A stretch of DNA of 19,666 nucleotides from Herpetosiphonaceae bacterium (lineage in GTDB: Bacteria; Chloroflexota; Chloroflexia; Chloroflexales; Kallotenuaceae): assembly GCA_030147335.1 (NCBI GenBank), contig JASKZZ010000012.1, positions 1 to 19,666 of the forward strand, read 5' to 3'. The notes beneath the pieces were generated by a model. That model saw only the letters and a list, made by a program, of their open reading frames with translations. It was not told the DNA's origin and ran no database searches. A program made the position numbers and the translations under genes. Shown here one piece after another: positions 7,647 to 15,157 of the stretch (the first letter of the stretch is position 1; the number at the start of each line of letters is the position of its first letter).

Positions 7647-8258
7647 ATGCGCAAGGCGTTGACCGGCTTATCCTTGGCAGTGCTTACGTTGGCTAGTCTC
7701 GCGATCATTGTATATGCTAGCTACGCTGCCCAACACGGGATGCTCGCGGTCGCGGGGTCGAAAATTGTCCGGCCCGCTGACACGATTATTGTAGAGGACC
7801 AGGCGGTCGATGAAGGAATGATCATTGCCAGCCAGGTCGTAGCTAACCAGGATGGATGGGTTACTGCTCATACGCTCCAATCCAGTAGTAAACCGATTCT
7901 TAATCAGATTGTAGGTACAGCAGCGATCAAGGCTGGATCGCACGAAAACGTCCGCATCAAGATTAACTCCGGTTTCTCAACAGGCGACAAGGTGCTGTTG
8001 ATGCTGCATGTTGATCAAGGTGCCAAGAACGTGTTGGAGTTTCCGAGTGGCGCGGATGCACTGGTACAGATTGATGGTCGTCCAGTGACAACCTCATTCA
8101 ACGTTGTGTCAGGCATGGCTCACCCTGCCGGTTTTATTCCCGCCGCTGGATTAAGTCAGCTTTCGGTGGTGTGGTATGTCGCGCTAGGCTGCTTGCTAAT
8201 GTTTGCTGGCTGGCGTGTACGTTACTATGGCCGTCCACGCAGTGCTGTTGTCTCGTAA
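7647..8258 (+). CDS. DUF7282-like surface protein with N- and C-terminal membrane segments
   Basis: A 203-residue protein of unknown function. Residues 7-29 are a hydrophobic export or anchor segment, 40-153 a beta-rich extracellular domain and 171-190 a second transmembrane helix followed by a basic tail (RVRYYGRPR). The middle domain has the pattern I associate with DUF7282, a family from haloarchaea and Chloroflexota: an IIVEDQAVDEG opening, GWVTAHT, KAGSHENVRIKI and a closing LLMLHVDQG plus EFPSGAD. That assignment is from memory. AAAGGA lies 7 bases before the ATG. It has its own promoter and no clear terminator. Its predicted topology is a loop domain held outside the membrane by both ends. 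No catalytic residues are evident. Confidence 0.85.
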   Translation: MRKALTGLSLAVLTLASLAIIVYASYAAQHGMLAVAGSKIVRPADTIIVEDQAVDEGMIIASQVVANQDGWVTAHTLQSSSKPILNQIVGTAAIKAGSHENVRIKINSGFSTGDKVLLMLHVDQGAKNVLEFPSGADALVQIDGRPVTTSFNVVSGMAHPAGFIPAAGLSQLSVVWYVALGCLLMFAGWRVRYYGRPRSAVVS

Positions 8259-8328
8259 CGCATTCTTAATTGCTCGATTTGTGCAGCGTGGGTGACATGC
8301 TCTACCTGCGCTGCGCCCCGATGGTACG

Positions 8329-8340
8329 CGACTCGAGTCG
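8329..8340. repeat. 12-bp perfect palindrome CGACTCGAGTCG
   Basis: The palindrome CGACTCGAGTCG has no central spacer and lies directly after a copy of ATGGTACG (8321-8328). It sits about 64 bases upstream of the presumed -10 box for the gene at 8578, a position where an activator or repressor dimer could bind. No known operator is recognised. Confidence 0.4.
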
Positions 8341-8389
8341 TTGAGATGAACAGCAGTACCTTTTGACCCAGCCTCCGTGTTCCCTGCCG

Positions 8390-8414
8390 CCGACATATTC
8401 AGCTACAATGTCGG
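8390..8414 (+). promoter_or_regulatory. -10 box inside a 7-bp inverted repeat, presumed promoter of the gene at 8578
   Basis: CCGACAT (8390-8396) and ATGTCGG (8408-8414) flank 11 bases that include most of TACAAT (8404-8409). The -10 shares the GCTACAAT form seen before other genes in the window. No -35 match exists at 16-18 bp; TTGACC at 8363-8368 is too far. If used, transcription would start near 8416 with a leader of about 160 bases. Confidence 0.35.
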
Positions 8415-8483
8415 TTAATATCAGCTAAATCGTCCCGCATTATAATAACCAGAATGCCCCCTGTGCTGCTTGGAGCAACGAGT

Positions 8484-8518
8484 ATGGTACGATAACGCGT
8501 ACCATTTCGTACGCTTTT
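8484..8518 (+). promoter_or_regulatory. two mutually exclusive leader hairpins, attenuator-like
   Basis: Hairpin A pairs ATGGTACG (8484-8491) with CGTACCAT (8498-8505) over a 6-base loop. Hairpin B pairs GCGTAC (8497-8502) with GTACGC (8509-8514) over a 6-base loop and is followed by TTTT (8515-8518). The two share 8498-8502 and cannot form together. This is the layout of an antiterminator/terminator pair, although B is short and its T-run is brief. Confidence 0.35.
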
Positions 8519-8577
8519 GCAACCATTCTACAGATTCTTTACAAGCGTGCTGCAACAGGACGAGAAGGGATTTAGGT

Positions 8578-9456
8578 GTGTCAAAACAATGGTCTGGGCT
8601 TGTTATTGCGCTGCTTGCGGTGGTGATCGCAATGGCAGCGGGATTTGGTGTTGCGATGCTAGCAACAACGGTAATCAAGCAGCCCACAGTCGAGATTTCT
8701 GCTGCACCCACGGCAATTGCTCCCACCAGCATCACTGATATTGAGACTGCTACAGCAATCGTCGACAGCGTGCCCACAGCAGGATCGTTCATTGGTACTG
8801 AACCCAGCATTGCCACAGCTGTGAGCACGCCTACCGCTTCAGCGGCTGTTGTCGGTGAGACACCTGCATCCGCTGGCGAGCAGGAGCAACCGATTATCGA
8901 CACGGATTCTGACGTACGGCAAGCAATTTTTGCTGAAGACACCTTTAGCTCTTCTTCAAGCGGCTGGCCGGTTCATGCGACTGATACCTGGAGTGCGCAA
9001 TATGTGGATGGGCGCTATCAACTAACGCTCAAGGGGAAGCCAACCATTGGGTTCTCGTTCCCATTGCCTACAGACCAATATCGTCTGGGTGTTGACGTAG
9101 GAGTGCGTGGTGGCAGCGCCGGTATTGTTTTTTTGTTTGCCGAGCCATCTACGTTTTATCAACTCGTTATTGATGAACAAAATCGTTATGCAGTCCAACG
9201 CGTGGACGGCGACGTTGTGACCAATCTGGTTGATTGGACGCCCAGCGAATCAATTGGTCCAAGCGCTGAAAATCGGCTGAGAGTGCGACGTGAGGGCACG
9301 TTGGTTCACTTTTTTGCCAATGAAGAACTGCTGACAGATTTTGTTGTACCGCCCGGCGAGGTCGTTAACCGCTATGGCTTTGTTTTAAGTAGCCAAAATG
9401 GCGAGGCGGAAGCGACATTTGATAATCTAGTCGGTCAACGGTTGTTAGTGCCATAG
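8578..9456 (+). CDS. membrane-anchored extracellular beta-sandwich (LamG/DUF1080-like) protein
   Basis: A 292-residue protein with an N-terminal transmembrane anchor (7-30), a low-complexity Thr/Ala/Pro-rich stalk (about 35-105) and a C-terminal domain (about 117-290). That domain opens with EDTFSSSSSGW and continues with alternating strands (QYVDGRYQLTLKG, YRLGVDVGVRGG, YRYGFVL-like segments). It has the look of a concanavalin-type jelly roll such as LamG or the 3-keto-disaccharide hydrolase fold (DUF1080), often used to bind glycans. No catalytic residues can be assigned. The GTG start at 8578 was chosen because AAGGGA lies 7 bases upstream and the anchor follows; the frame is open to 8470 without coding character. 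A strong terminator follows. Fold call is moderate; function unknown. Confidence 0.85.
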   Translation: MSKQWSGLVIALLAVVIAMAAGFGVAMLATTVIKQPTVEISAAPTAIAPTSITDIETATAIVDSVPTAGSFIGTEPSIATAVSTPTASAAVVGETPASAGEQEQPIIDTDSDVRQAIFAEDTFSSSSSGWPVHATDTWSAQYVDGRYQLTLKGKPTIGFSFPLPTDQYRLGVDVGVRGGSAGIVFLFAEPSTFYQLVIDEQNRYAVQRVDGDVVTNLVDWTPSESIGPSAENRLRVRREGTLVHFFANEELLTDFVVPPGEVVNRYGFVLSSQNGEAEATFDNLVGQRLLVP

Positions 9457-9480
9457 CCCATTGATGTAAACAATTAGCCT

Positions 9481-9510
9481 ACGCTCCAACCGATTGGGTG
9501 GAGCGTTTTT
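9481..9510 (+). terminator. intrinsic terminator of the beta-sandwich protein gene
   Basis: An 8-bp stem, ACGCTCCA (9481-9488) with TGGAGCGT (9499-9506), closes a 10-base loop and runs into TTTTT (9506-9510). It is 24 bases after the stop. The next promoter's -35 box begins within two bases of the T-run. Confidence 0.9.
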
Positions 9511-9511
9511 G

Positions 9512-9540
9512 TTGTTCTCGGCTGCGGCTTGGGCTACAAT
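9512..9540 (+). promoter_or_regulatory. promoter of the histidine kinase gene
   Basis: TTGTTC (9512-9517) and TACAAT (9535-9540) are 17 bp apart. The -35 is only a half match, but the -10 is good and has the GCTACAAT form seen elsewhere in the window. The leader to the chosen start at 9703 would be about 155 bases. Confidence 0.5.
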
Positions 9541-9702
9541 ACCTTGAAACAACGGTAAACACGGAGAGCATGGTAGGTGCAATGCATGTTCACAGGGGGT
9601 ACTTTCTTGTTAACTGCTGTACTTGGATCATGGCTCACGCAACGTGTCATCTTGATGGGAAGAAGTTGCGTAGTGGCAGTTGTTAGGCAAGGATTTCTTC
9701 GC

Positions 9703-11832
9703 ATGATGCAGTCGGTTGATGAACGTGTGCGCGAAGCACAGCAGTTGGTGGTGGATGTGGCCCGCACAATTAACGGCTCGCTTGATCTGTTGGCTGTTGC
9801 AAAAACTGTGGTCGATGCAGCAGTTAAGGTGGTCGGCAGTGATCGCTGTGCGATCTATCTTGTCAGCGCCGATCAGACCACCGTACAACCGTTGTGGGGC
9901 ATTGATGTCAACGATCCAACTAGCGCCGAGCAACTTTTCTTCCCCAATCCAATTGCTATTGATTCGCTGCCGATGCTGCGCTACTCGCTGTCTAACCCGG
10001 AGCCGATTGTGATTGAGGACACTGAGCATCACCCGCTCAGTAATCCCGATCTTTTTCGGTTTTTCGACACCCGCACGGTGATTAATGTTGGTCTTCGTGG
10101 ACCGGATGGTCGGGTCTTTGCGCTGATGCCATTTCTTTGGACCGGACAACCTCACGTGGTGAGGGAAGACGACATTTTTTTTGCTCAATCATTAGCGGCG
10201 TTGGCTGAGGTTGGTTTGTCAAACGCGCGGCTGTTTGCGCAAAACGAGCGGGAACGAACCCGTGTAACTGCGATTAATGCCGTGGCACGTGACGTTAACA
10301 GCGGACAAACCCTCAACGATACATTGACACGCGCTATCGGCAATGTTGTCACTCAGTTGGTCGGCGATGATGGTTCGATCTTTTTGATTAACAGTCACGG
10401 TGACGCGATTATTGGCGCGGCTGAAACCGATGTGATCGGCACGTCCAGAGTTGGTGTTACGTTTCGACTTGAAGACTCCCCCAATATTGCTCGTGCGGTC
10501 AACCGGCAGCGGTTACTGCTGGTGACACAGGACGAAGCATTGGGCCAAGAGCGGGATTGGTTCGCGTCGTTAAACATAAGGGCAGCATTGTATGTGCCGC
10601 TGCTGTCACAGGGACGACTGGTCGGCATGGCATTTGTGAATTATGTTGATCAAGTGCCGCGTCTGGAAGCAGACGATGAGCGATTTGTGGGTGCGTTGGC
10701 AGACCAGTGTGCGCTGGCGATTGAACGTGCTCAGTTGCTCGATGCGGCCTCGACACAGGCTGCTGAGCTGGAAGCGGTGATCACACAGATGGGCGAGGGC
10801 GTAGTCATTGCGGATCGAGAAGGGCGGATTACGCTGGTAAATGACTATGCAGCCAAGCTGCATGGCGTGGCGTCACTCGATGTTAAGCCGCAGGGTTATA
10901 GTGAAACATATAGCTTGTATCGCATTGACGGCACCGTGTATCCGCCGCTTGAGCTACCGCTGAGCCGCGCGGTGTTGCATGGCGAGACAAGCATCAATGC
11001 GGAGTGGCGCATTCACCGACCAGATGGCAGTGAAGTGATTGCGAGCGGTAGCTCAAAACCGGTTATCGGACCAGATGGCGAGCAGCTGGGTGCGGTGCTT
11101 GTGGTTCGCGATGTGACTGCACGGCGTAAGCTCGAAGCCGAAAAAGATCAGTTTTTGTCGGTCGTCAGCCACGAGCTTAAGACCCCGTTGACGACGATCA
11201 AAGGCTTATCAGAGCTAGCGCAGCGTCGCATTACGCGAGGCGCAAATCCAAGCGATGTGCTGAGTAACCTAGATGGCGTGTCCAACCAGATCCGCCGTAT
11301 GGAAGTGCTGATCAATGATCTGCTCGATATTCAACGGCTTGAAACCGGATTGTTCCCACTCGTGTGCAAGCCAAGCGATGTAGCTCAGCTTGTATCCGAA
11401 GCGCGTGAGCGTGCCCAATCCATGACGGACCGGCATAAGGTGGATATAAGCTTGCCGAATAACCAATCGTTAGTGGCAAACGTGGACAAGGGGCGCATCG
11501 AACAAGTGTTGGATAACCTCCTGTCGAACGCGATCAAGTATTCGCCCGACGGCGGCACAATTCTGCTGACGCTGGTTGAAAAGGATCGCCAAGCGGTTCT
11601 ACGAGTGCAGGATCAAGGTATTGGTATTCCCGACCAGGGCCGCGAGCATTTGTTTGAGCGGTTTTACCGTGGTCCGAACGTACCGGCAAGTGAGTACGGC
11701 GGGTTGGGCATCGGGCTTGCATTAAGCCGTGACATTGTGCTGCGACACGGTGGAATGCTGGAGTTGGAAGTTACCAGCCCACACGGTTCGACGTTCAAGC
11801 TTTGCTTGCCACTGGTTGAAGCGCTTCCATAG
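9703..11832 (+). CDS. soluble sensor histidine kinase, GAF-GAF-PAS-HisKA-HATPase
   Basis: A 709-residue hybrid sensor without a transmembrane segment, so it should sense a cytoplasmic signal. Two GAF domains (about 15-175 and 188-345) are followed by a PAS domain (about 352-475) and the kinase core. The phospho-acceptor is H490 in VVSHELKTPL. The ATP-binding part has the N box DNLLSNAIKY (N609), the G1 box DQGIGIP, the F box LFERFYRG and the G2 box GGLGIGLAL. No receiver domain is attached and no response regulator is adjacent. I chose the ATG at 9703 because AAGGA lies 9 bases upstream. The frame continues to a GTG at 9577, but those 42 codons include AGA, AGG and other codons rare in the rest of the gene. 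The GTG is the alternative start, since the promoter is close to it. Ligand unknown. Confidence 0.95.
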   Translation: MMQSVDERVREAQQLVVDVARTINGSLDLLAVAKTVVDAAVKVVGSDRCAIYLVSADQTTVQPLWGIDVNDPTSAEQLFFPNPIAIDSLPMLRYSLSNPEPIVIEDTEHHPLSNPDLFRFFDTRTVINVGLRGPDGRVFALMPFLWTGQPHVVREDDIFFAQSLAALAEVGLSNARLFAQNERERTRVTAINAVARDVNSGQTLNDTLTRAIGNVVTQLVGDDGSIFLINSHGDAIIGAAETDVIGTSRVGVTFRLEDSPNIARAVNRQRLLLVTQDEALGQERDWFASLNIRAALYVPLLSQGRLVGMAFVNYVDQVPRLEADDERFVGALADQCALAIERAQLLDAASTQAAELEAVITQMGEGVVIADREGRITLVNDYAAKLHGVASLDVKPQGYSETYSLYRIDGTVYPPLELPLSRAVLHGETSINAEWRIHRPDGSEVIASGSSKPVIGPDGEQLGAVLVVRDVTARRKLEAEKDQFLSVVSHELKTPLTTIKGLSELAQRRITRGANPSDVLSNLDGVSNQIRRMEVLINDLLDIQRLETGLFPLVCKPSDVAQLVSEARERAQSMTDRHKVDISLPNNQSLVANVDKGRIEQVLDNLLSNAIKYSPDGGTILLTLVEKDRQAVLRVQDQGIGIPDQGREHLFERFYRGPNVPASEYGGLGIGLALSRDIVLRHGGMLELEVTSPHGSTFKLCLPLVEALP

Positions 11833-11912
11833 GGCTGCGTTATGCTTTAGGTGACTAACTTCGTGCATACACTGGTGCAGGGTTTGGGCTCGTGTTCACC
11901 ACCGCTCTGAAC

Positions 11913-12701
11913 TCATTCCCACCAGTTGCGCTCGGTCTCAGAAAGGTGCTGGCGCGTTTCAGTTCGCGTCGGTACCTCATTTTTGTAGTTGAGCCGTCCA
12001 AGCCCGGTTGTTGTGATTATTGCAAGCAGAATTAGTAAACCATTAAAGACAACACCGATACCGACCATCGCGAGACCGGGAATGGGGCCAACCGTCGCAC
12101 GTTGCAGTAGCTCTTCAATATTGGTCGTCGGTTGTGGATGTATCCCGACCTTGACAACCCAACTGAGCACCAATACCGCAAAGATCCAGCTATAGTTACG
12201 CCGCAAGCGCCGTCCGACTGCTTCCCAGAGCGTAATTGTAAAATGCGGATGCAGCAGGTCGGTGGCCAGCAGTTCGCGCCAGTGCTCTTCAACGATGTCG
12301 GTCGAGTTCGGTACGAGCAAGTCGGCGAAAAACTCGGTTTCCATCAAGCGTACCCGCGTGCGCCAAAGATCGTAATAACGGTAGCGCCGCGCCTCGATAA
12401 ACAGGAAGAACGCGATCAGCAGCGAGTTCAGCAAGATCATAACATGGGTGTTATTTGGACTGCTGAAGGCAAACGATAGTGTTGCGCCAGTGGTAAGCAC
12501 GGCCCAGTTGGTGGTGCCGTCCAGTCGTGTCCGCCATGTATTTGCCCGTGACACTTCGCCACGATACAGATGCACCAATGCTGTATTAAATTCGCTGGGC
12601 GTGAGCGGTCGAGCGGTTGGAATTTGGGTGGACGCGACTCGTGGGCTATCAGATGTGGGATAGCCCGGTCGTGCTTCTATGTCGCGTGGTTGAATTGTCA
12701 T
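11913..12701 (-). CDS. DUF2270 integral membrane protein
   Basis: A 262-residue protein with four predicted transmembrane helices (about 64-80, 87-103, 170-186 and 208-231). The family hallmark is seen in the first half: LYRGEVSRANTWRTRLD-type sequence (45-61) leading into TTNWAV, then the basic stretch FIEARRYRYYDLWRTRVRLM (101-120), which would lie between helices 2 and 3. The N-terminal 35 residues are polar and probably disordered. DUF2270 proteins are widespread and uncharacterised. The ATG at 12701 was chosen because homology-like sequence starts after it and the 35 upstream codons have no coding character; its ribosome binding site is weak (GAG only). It lies 213 bases downstream of the cyclase gene on the same strand, with a possible promoter of its own. 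Confidence 0.92.
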   Translation of the reverse strand: MTIQPRDIEARPGYPTSDSPRVASTQIPTARPLTPSEFNTALVHLYRGEVSRANTWRTRLDGTTNWAVLTTGATLSFAFSSPNNTHVMILLNSLLIAFFLFIEARRYRYYDLWRTRVRLMETEFFADLLVPNSTDIVEEHWRELLATDLLHPHFTITLWEAVGRRLRRNYSWIFAVLVLSWVVKVGIHPQPTTNIEELLQRATVGPIPGLAMVGIGVVFNGLLILLAIITTTGLGRLNYKNEVPTRTETRQHLSETERNWWE

Positions 12702-12771
12702 GCTCGTATGTTTGCTTCGTGCTAATTTGCACTTGCGCGTTGCCAGCTGTCTAACATAATGTACAAGTTCT

Positions 12772-12777
12772 ATTGTA
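12772..12777 (-). promoter_or_regulatory. possible -10 box of the DUF2270 gene
   Basis: TACAAT on the minus strand (12777-12772), in the form GCTACAAT, lies about 70 bases before the ATG at 12701. No -35 match is seen; a small CGCGC/GCGCG hairpin (12786-12799) occupies the expected place. Confidence 0.35.
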
Positions 12778-12914
12778 GCATTACACGCGCGAATGCGCGA
12801 CTGCAACTCTGTTCACGCTCCGTCCTCGCAGATGTACCAGTGTCCGGCGTAGTGTTGCCTAGCCGACACGCTCATACAATTGCTGCGTTTCTCATCCTGT
12901 CACCTGCATATTTG

Positions 12915-15011
12915 CTACATCCAGCCCATCACCCGCCACTCCGCACGCCGTGATTTTAGTTGAAAAGCCAAAGTAGGAGCATGCCGACTGATCTGTTTTT
13001 CAACAGCATCCAATGTAGTCTCGCCGACAGCGCGTCCTACTGCTGCGGCGCCTGCGGCAATGGAAAAGCGCAACCAATCAACGATCCACTGGGCAGCACC
13101 GGCTGGTCCAAGCACCCGCAGCGCGGTCGGGATGATCGGCTTATAGATTTTCAGTGTGTGGTTGACAATGCGGCCATAGTCGCGCCACGTCATCTGATCT
13201 TGGAAGAATCGAACCGCTACCGCGACGCCCACCTCATTCATGACGCGAGCAAAGATATTCTGAAGCCGGTTAACATCGCTGGGATTGTCCCACGGCTGCA
13301 TAAAGCGGCTGAATACCCAGTTAAGCGCGACATTTGACTGATAGGCGCTGATATTGCCAAGCGTTTTTGGCGCCAGCAGATTGTCGTGAAGCGCGTCGTT
13401 GAGCAGCGATGTGGTGCGATGAAGATTGCGGACGTGGGAGCCGAAGCCGCAAAAGGTTAGCGGTGATTGCTGCGCAGCTGAGTCGCCGACCGGCAGTACG
13501 CCTGGAAGCAGCGGTACCGTAAGTCTGCGCTGCGTATGGCGGGCTGGAATAAAGCCATACACCGGCTTAATATGGCGGAAGTGCGGACCCGGTCGTTTAT
13601 ACGTCGGCAACAGCGCGAAATAATCCTCGAACAAGTCAAGCAGCGATCGGCGCGAGTCATGATTTGAGTTCTTATGTAACAGGTCGTAGTAGAACACATA
13701 CACCGTCAGCTCATCATCGCGTCCGGCAAAGCCTTCCCAGATCAGTTGTCGTCCACGCTGGGCATGAGCAACCGATACAAGAATATCGCCAACATCGGGA
13801 TTATGCTGTGTTGGCAGCGGGCCGTGTTCCAGCCCTTCGACAACGGTTCCCACCGTAGGGCAAACACCGGCAAACGGTTGACCGGCAAAGCGTCGCAGGG
13901 CTAGCGGTGAGGTCGCTCCCATACCGTCGATCATTATTCGTCCACCGTAGCACTCGCTGGTTTGGTCCGTTCGCTCAACTTCAACGACAACCTCGCCCGG
14001 CTGCCGCACGATCACTCGCCGAAAATTGCGATGATCGAGTACCGTCCCGCCTGCCGCCACAAGTTTGCGGCGCGTAAGTTGGAGCAGACCCGCCGCGTCC
14101 AGCCCGACGTTGAGTACGTTCGGCATATGTAATTCGGACGGGGCAACACCGATGCTGTCCGGCCAGAAGCGCACCACGCCATCTCGGTAGCGCCGCATGA
14201 CAACGTGCTCTAGCTCGTCGGGTGTGAATAAACCGATATGCACCAGTGCCCCTAGCTCACCATCGGAAATGTTCCACTCACGGTGGGCGCAGCCAACCTC
14301 GCCTCGATCAAACAGCAGCACGCGATGGCCGTAACAAACAGCCATCACCGCAGCGTGAAGCAACGCCAATCCGCCACCGGCGTAGATTAGATCGAAATCA
14401 GCAACGGTAGCAGGCAGTGACGATCGTTGCTCATACACATGTGGCCCCACAGCGCCGCCTTCAGTTGCTTGCCAGCGCTGATCGAGGTGCGCTACCGCTG
14501 CGAGATTTGGTAATGCATCCATTGCCTCGAATGCCGCAACGGTTTGAGGATGTGTTATTCGCAGTGCTTGCACGAGTTCCGTTGGCTCTGTGGGCAGCGT
14601 TGCGGAGGTGGATGGAGCCGGTACTTGCTGCAGCGCAGTAACCTTGATCGCCGCCAGCCCTTGCTCCAACAACGCCTCGATCCGGCGTTGCTGTTTGTAC
14701 CGTGTCCAGGTGTGAAGCAATCCTCGTTCGGGTAGTGTGACGGCCAAATGTAGCTGCATCTGCGTAGCAACAACAGCGTCATTAAGCGTTGCTGTTGCAA
14801 GCAGGATAGCCTGTGGCATTGCTGCGCAACGACCATGCCATTGCATCCGGCCATCGGCGAACTGATGTATCTCAATGTTCCATAACTCATCCAACCACTG
14901 CCATAATGTGCCCAGGCGTTGCGCGCCAAATGGTGTTTGTGTGGCGAGCAACGTTTGTGTTTGTTCGAGCGGAGCTGGAATTTCAACGAATTGATGAATG
15001 TGGAGCGTCAT
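12915..15011 (-). CDS. cruA: CruA-type lycopene cyclase with an additional N-terminal domain
   Basis: A 698-residue FAD-dependent protein. The flavin-binding Rossmann unit starts at 205 (DFDLIYAGGGLALLHAA, then VLLFDRGEVG). It is followed by REWNIS (244-249), a motif I recognise from the CruA/CruP lycopene cyclase family of green sulfur bacteria, cyanobacteria and Chloroflexota. These enzymes close the psi ends of lycopene to make gamma- or beta-carotene at the membrane. Further family-like segments are DGMGATSPLA and the late GDSAAQQSPLTFCGFGSH (FAD/substrate region). The first 125 residues look like a separate START/SRPBCC-type helix-grip domain ending in a long helix (RRIEALLEQGLAAIKV). 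The ATG at 15011 lacks a ribosome binding site, but a promoter ends 8 bases before it. Other carotenoid genes are not adjacent. Geranylgeranyl-reductase-like flavoproteins are the main alternative. Confidence 0.85.
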   Translation of the reverse strand: MTLHIHQFVEIPAPLEQTQTLLATQTPFGAQRLGTLWQWLDELWNIEIHQFADGRMQWHGRCAAMPQAILLATATLNDAVVATQMQLHLAVTLPERGLLHTWTRYKQQRRIEALLEQGLAAIKVTALQQVPAPSTSATLPTEPTELVQALRITHPQTVAAFEAMDALPNLAAVAHLDQRWQATEGGAVGPHVYEQRSSLPATVADFDLIYAGGGLALLHAAVMAVCYGHRVLLFDRGEVGCAHREWNISDGELGALVHIGLFTPDELEHVVMRRYRDGVVRFWPDSIGVAPSELHMPNVLNVGLDAAGLLQLTRRKLVAAGGTVLDHRNFRRVIVRQPGEVVVEVERTDQTSECYGGRIMIDGMGATSPLALRRFAGQPFAGVCPTVGTVVEGLEHGPLPTQHNPDVGDILVSVAHAQRGRQLIWEGFAGRDDELTVYVFYYDLLHKNSNHDSRRSLLDLFEDYFALLPTYKRPGPHFRHIKPVYGFIPARHTQRRLTVPLLPGVLPVGDSAAQQSPLTFCGFGSHVRNLHRTTSLLNDALHDNLLAPKTLGNISAYQSNVALNWVFSRFMQPWDNPSDVNRLQNIFARVMNEVGVAVAVRFFQDQMTWRDYGRIVNHTLKIYKPIIPTALRVLGPAGAAQWIVDWLRFSIAAGAAAVGRAVGETTLDAVEKQISRHAPTLAFQLKSRRAEWRVMGWM

Positions 15012-15012
15012 A

Positions 15013-15026
15013 CGTACAAGTGTACG
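15013..15026. promoter_or_regulatory. 14-bp inverted repeat over the cruA-like -10 box, candidate operator
   Basis: CGTACA-AG-TGTACG is a 6-2-6 inverted repeat covering the whole -10 hexamer and the presumed start of transcription. A dimeric repressor here would block polymerase directly. The binding protein is unknown. Confidence 0.4.
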
Positions 15027-15047
15027 GCGTCTCCGAGGTTGGGTCAA
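15019..15047 (-). promoter_or_regulatory. promoter of the cruA-like gene, apparently leaderless
   Basis: On the minus strand TTGACC (15047-15042) and TACACT (15024-15019) are separated by exactly 17 bp. Only 7 bases lie between the -10 box and the ATG (first base 15011), so transcription should start at or within a base or two of the A of the start codon. This agrees with the absence of a ribosome binding site. Confidence 0.6.
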
Positions 15048-15092
15048 CAGGTGTGTTAAGTGCAGCGGAGCTTTGGACTGTAACCAAGGCTT

Positions 15093-15122
15093 TAGACAGC
15101 ACGAAGTGGCCTATGCTATACT
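15093..15122 (+). promoter_or_regulatory. promoter of the aldolase gene
   Basis: TAGACA (15093-15098), five of six to consensus, and TATACT (15117-15122) are 18 bp apart. TGC directly before the hexamer makes an extended -10. The start of transcription near 15129 leaves a leader of about 30 bases with a strong Shine-Dalgarno sequence. Confidence 0.65.
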
Positions 15123-15157
15123 CGCTGAGAGGTGGTTGAAATTAAGGGGAGGCATAT

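Larger units (their letters stand above)
8259..8577. other. 319-base intergenic region rich in inverted repeats
   Basis: No convincing gene is seen on either strand. The region holds a perfect 12-bp palindrome (8329-8340), two direct and one inverted copy of ATGGTACG, a 7-bp dyad around a TACAAT box, and two overlapping hairpins in the presumed leader of the next gene. The antisense open frame that runs into it from the downstream gene has low complexity and is a shadow. Confidence 0.6.

Noticed and set aside
8283..8314. Interrupted GCAGCG/CGCTGC hairpin after the DUF7282-like gene as its terminator
   Set aside because: The stem is broken, the loop is long and no T-run follows.
8421..8942. 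173-codon minus-strand open frame
   Set aside because: Antisense to the Thr/Ala-rich stalk of the plus-strand gene; its low-complexity Ala/Ile/Val composition is a shadow.
9577..9702. 42-codon N-terminal extension of the histidine kinase from a GTG
   Set aside because: Codons such as AGA and AGG, avoided in the rest of the gene, appear here, and a better ribosome binding site precedes 9703. Kept as an alternative start only.
12786..12799. CGCGC-GAAT-GCGCG hairpin between the cyclase and DUF2270 genes as a terminator
   Set aside because: Only five base pairs and no T-run on the minus strand.
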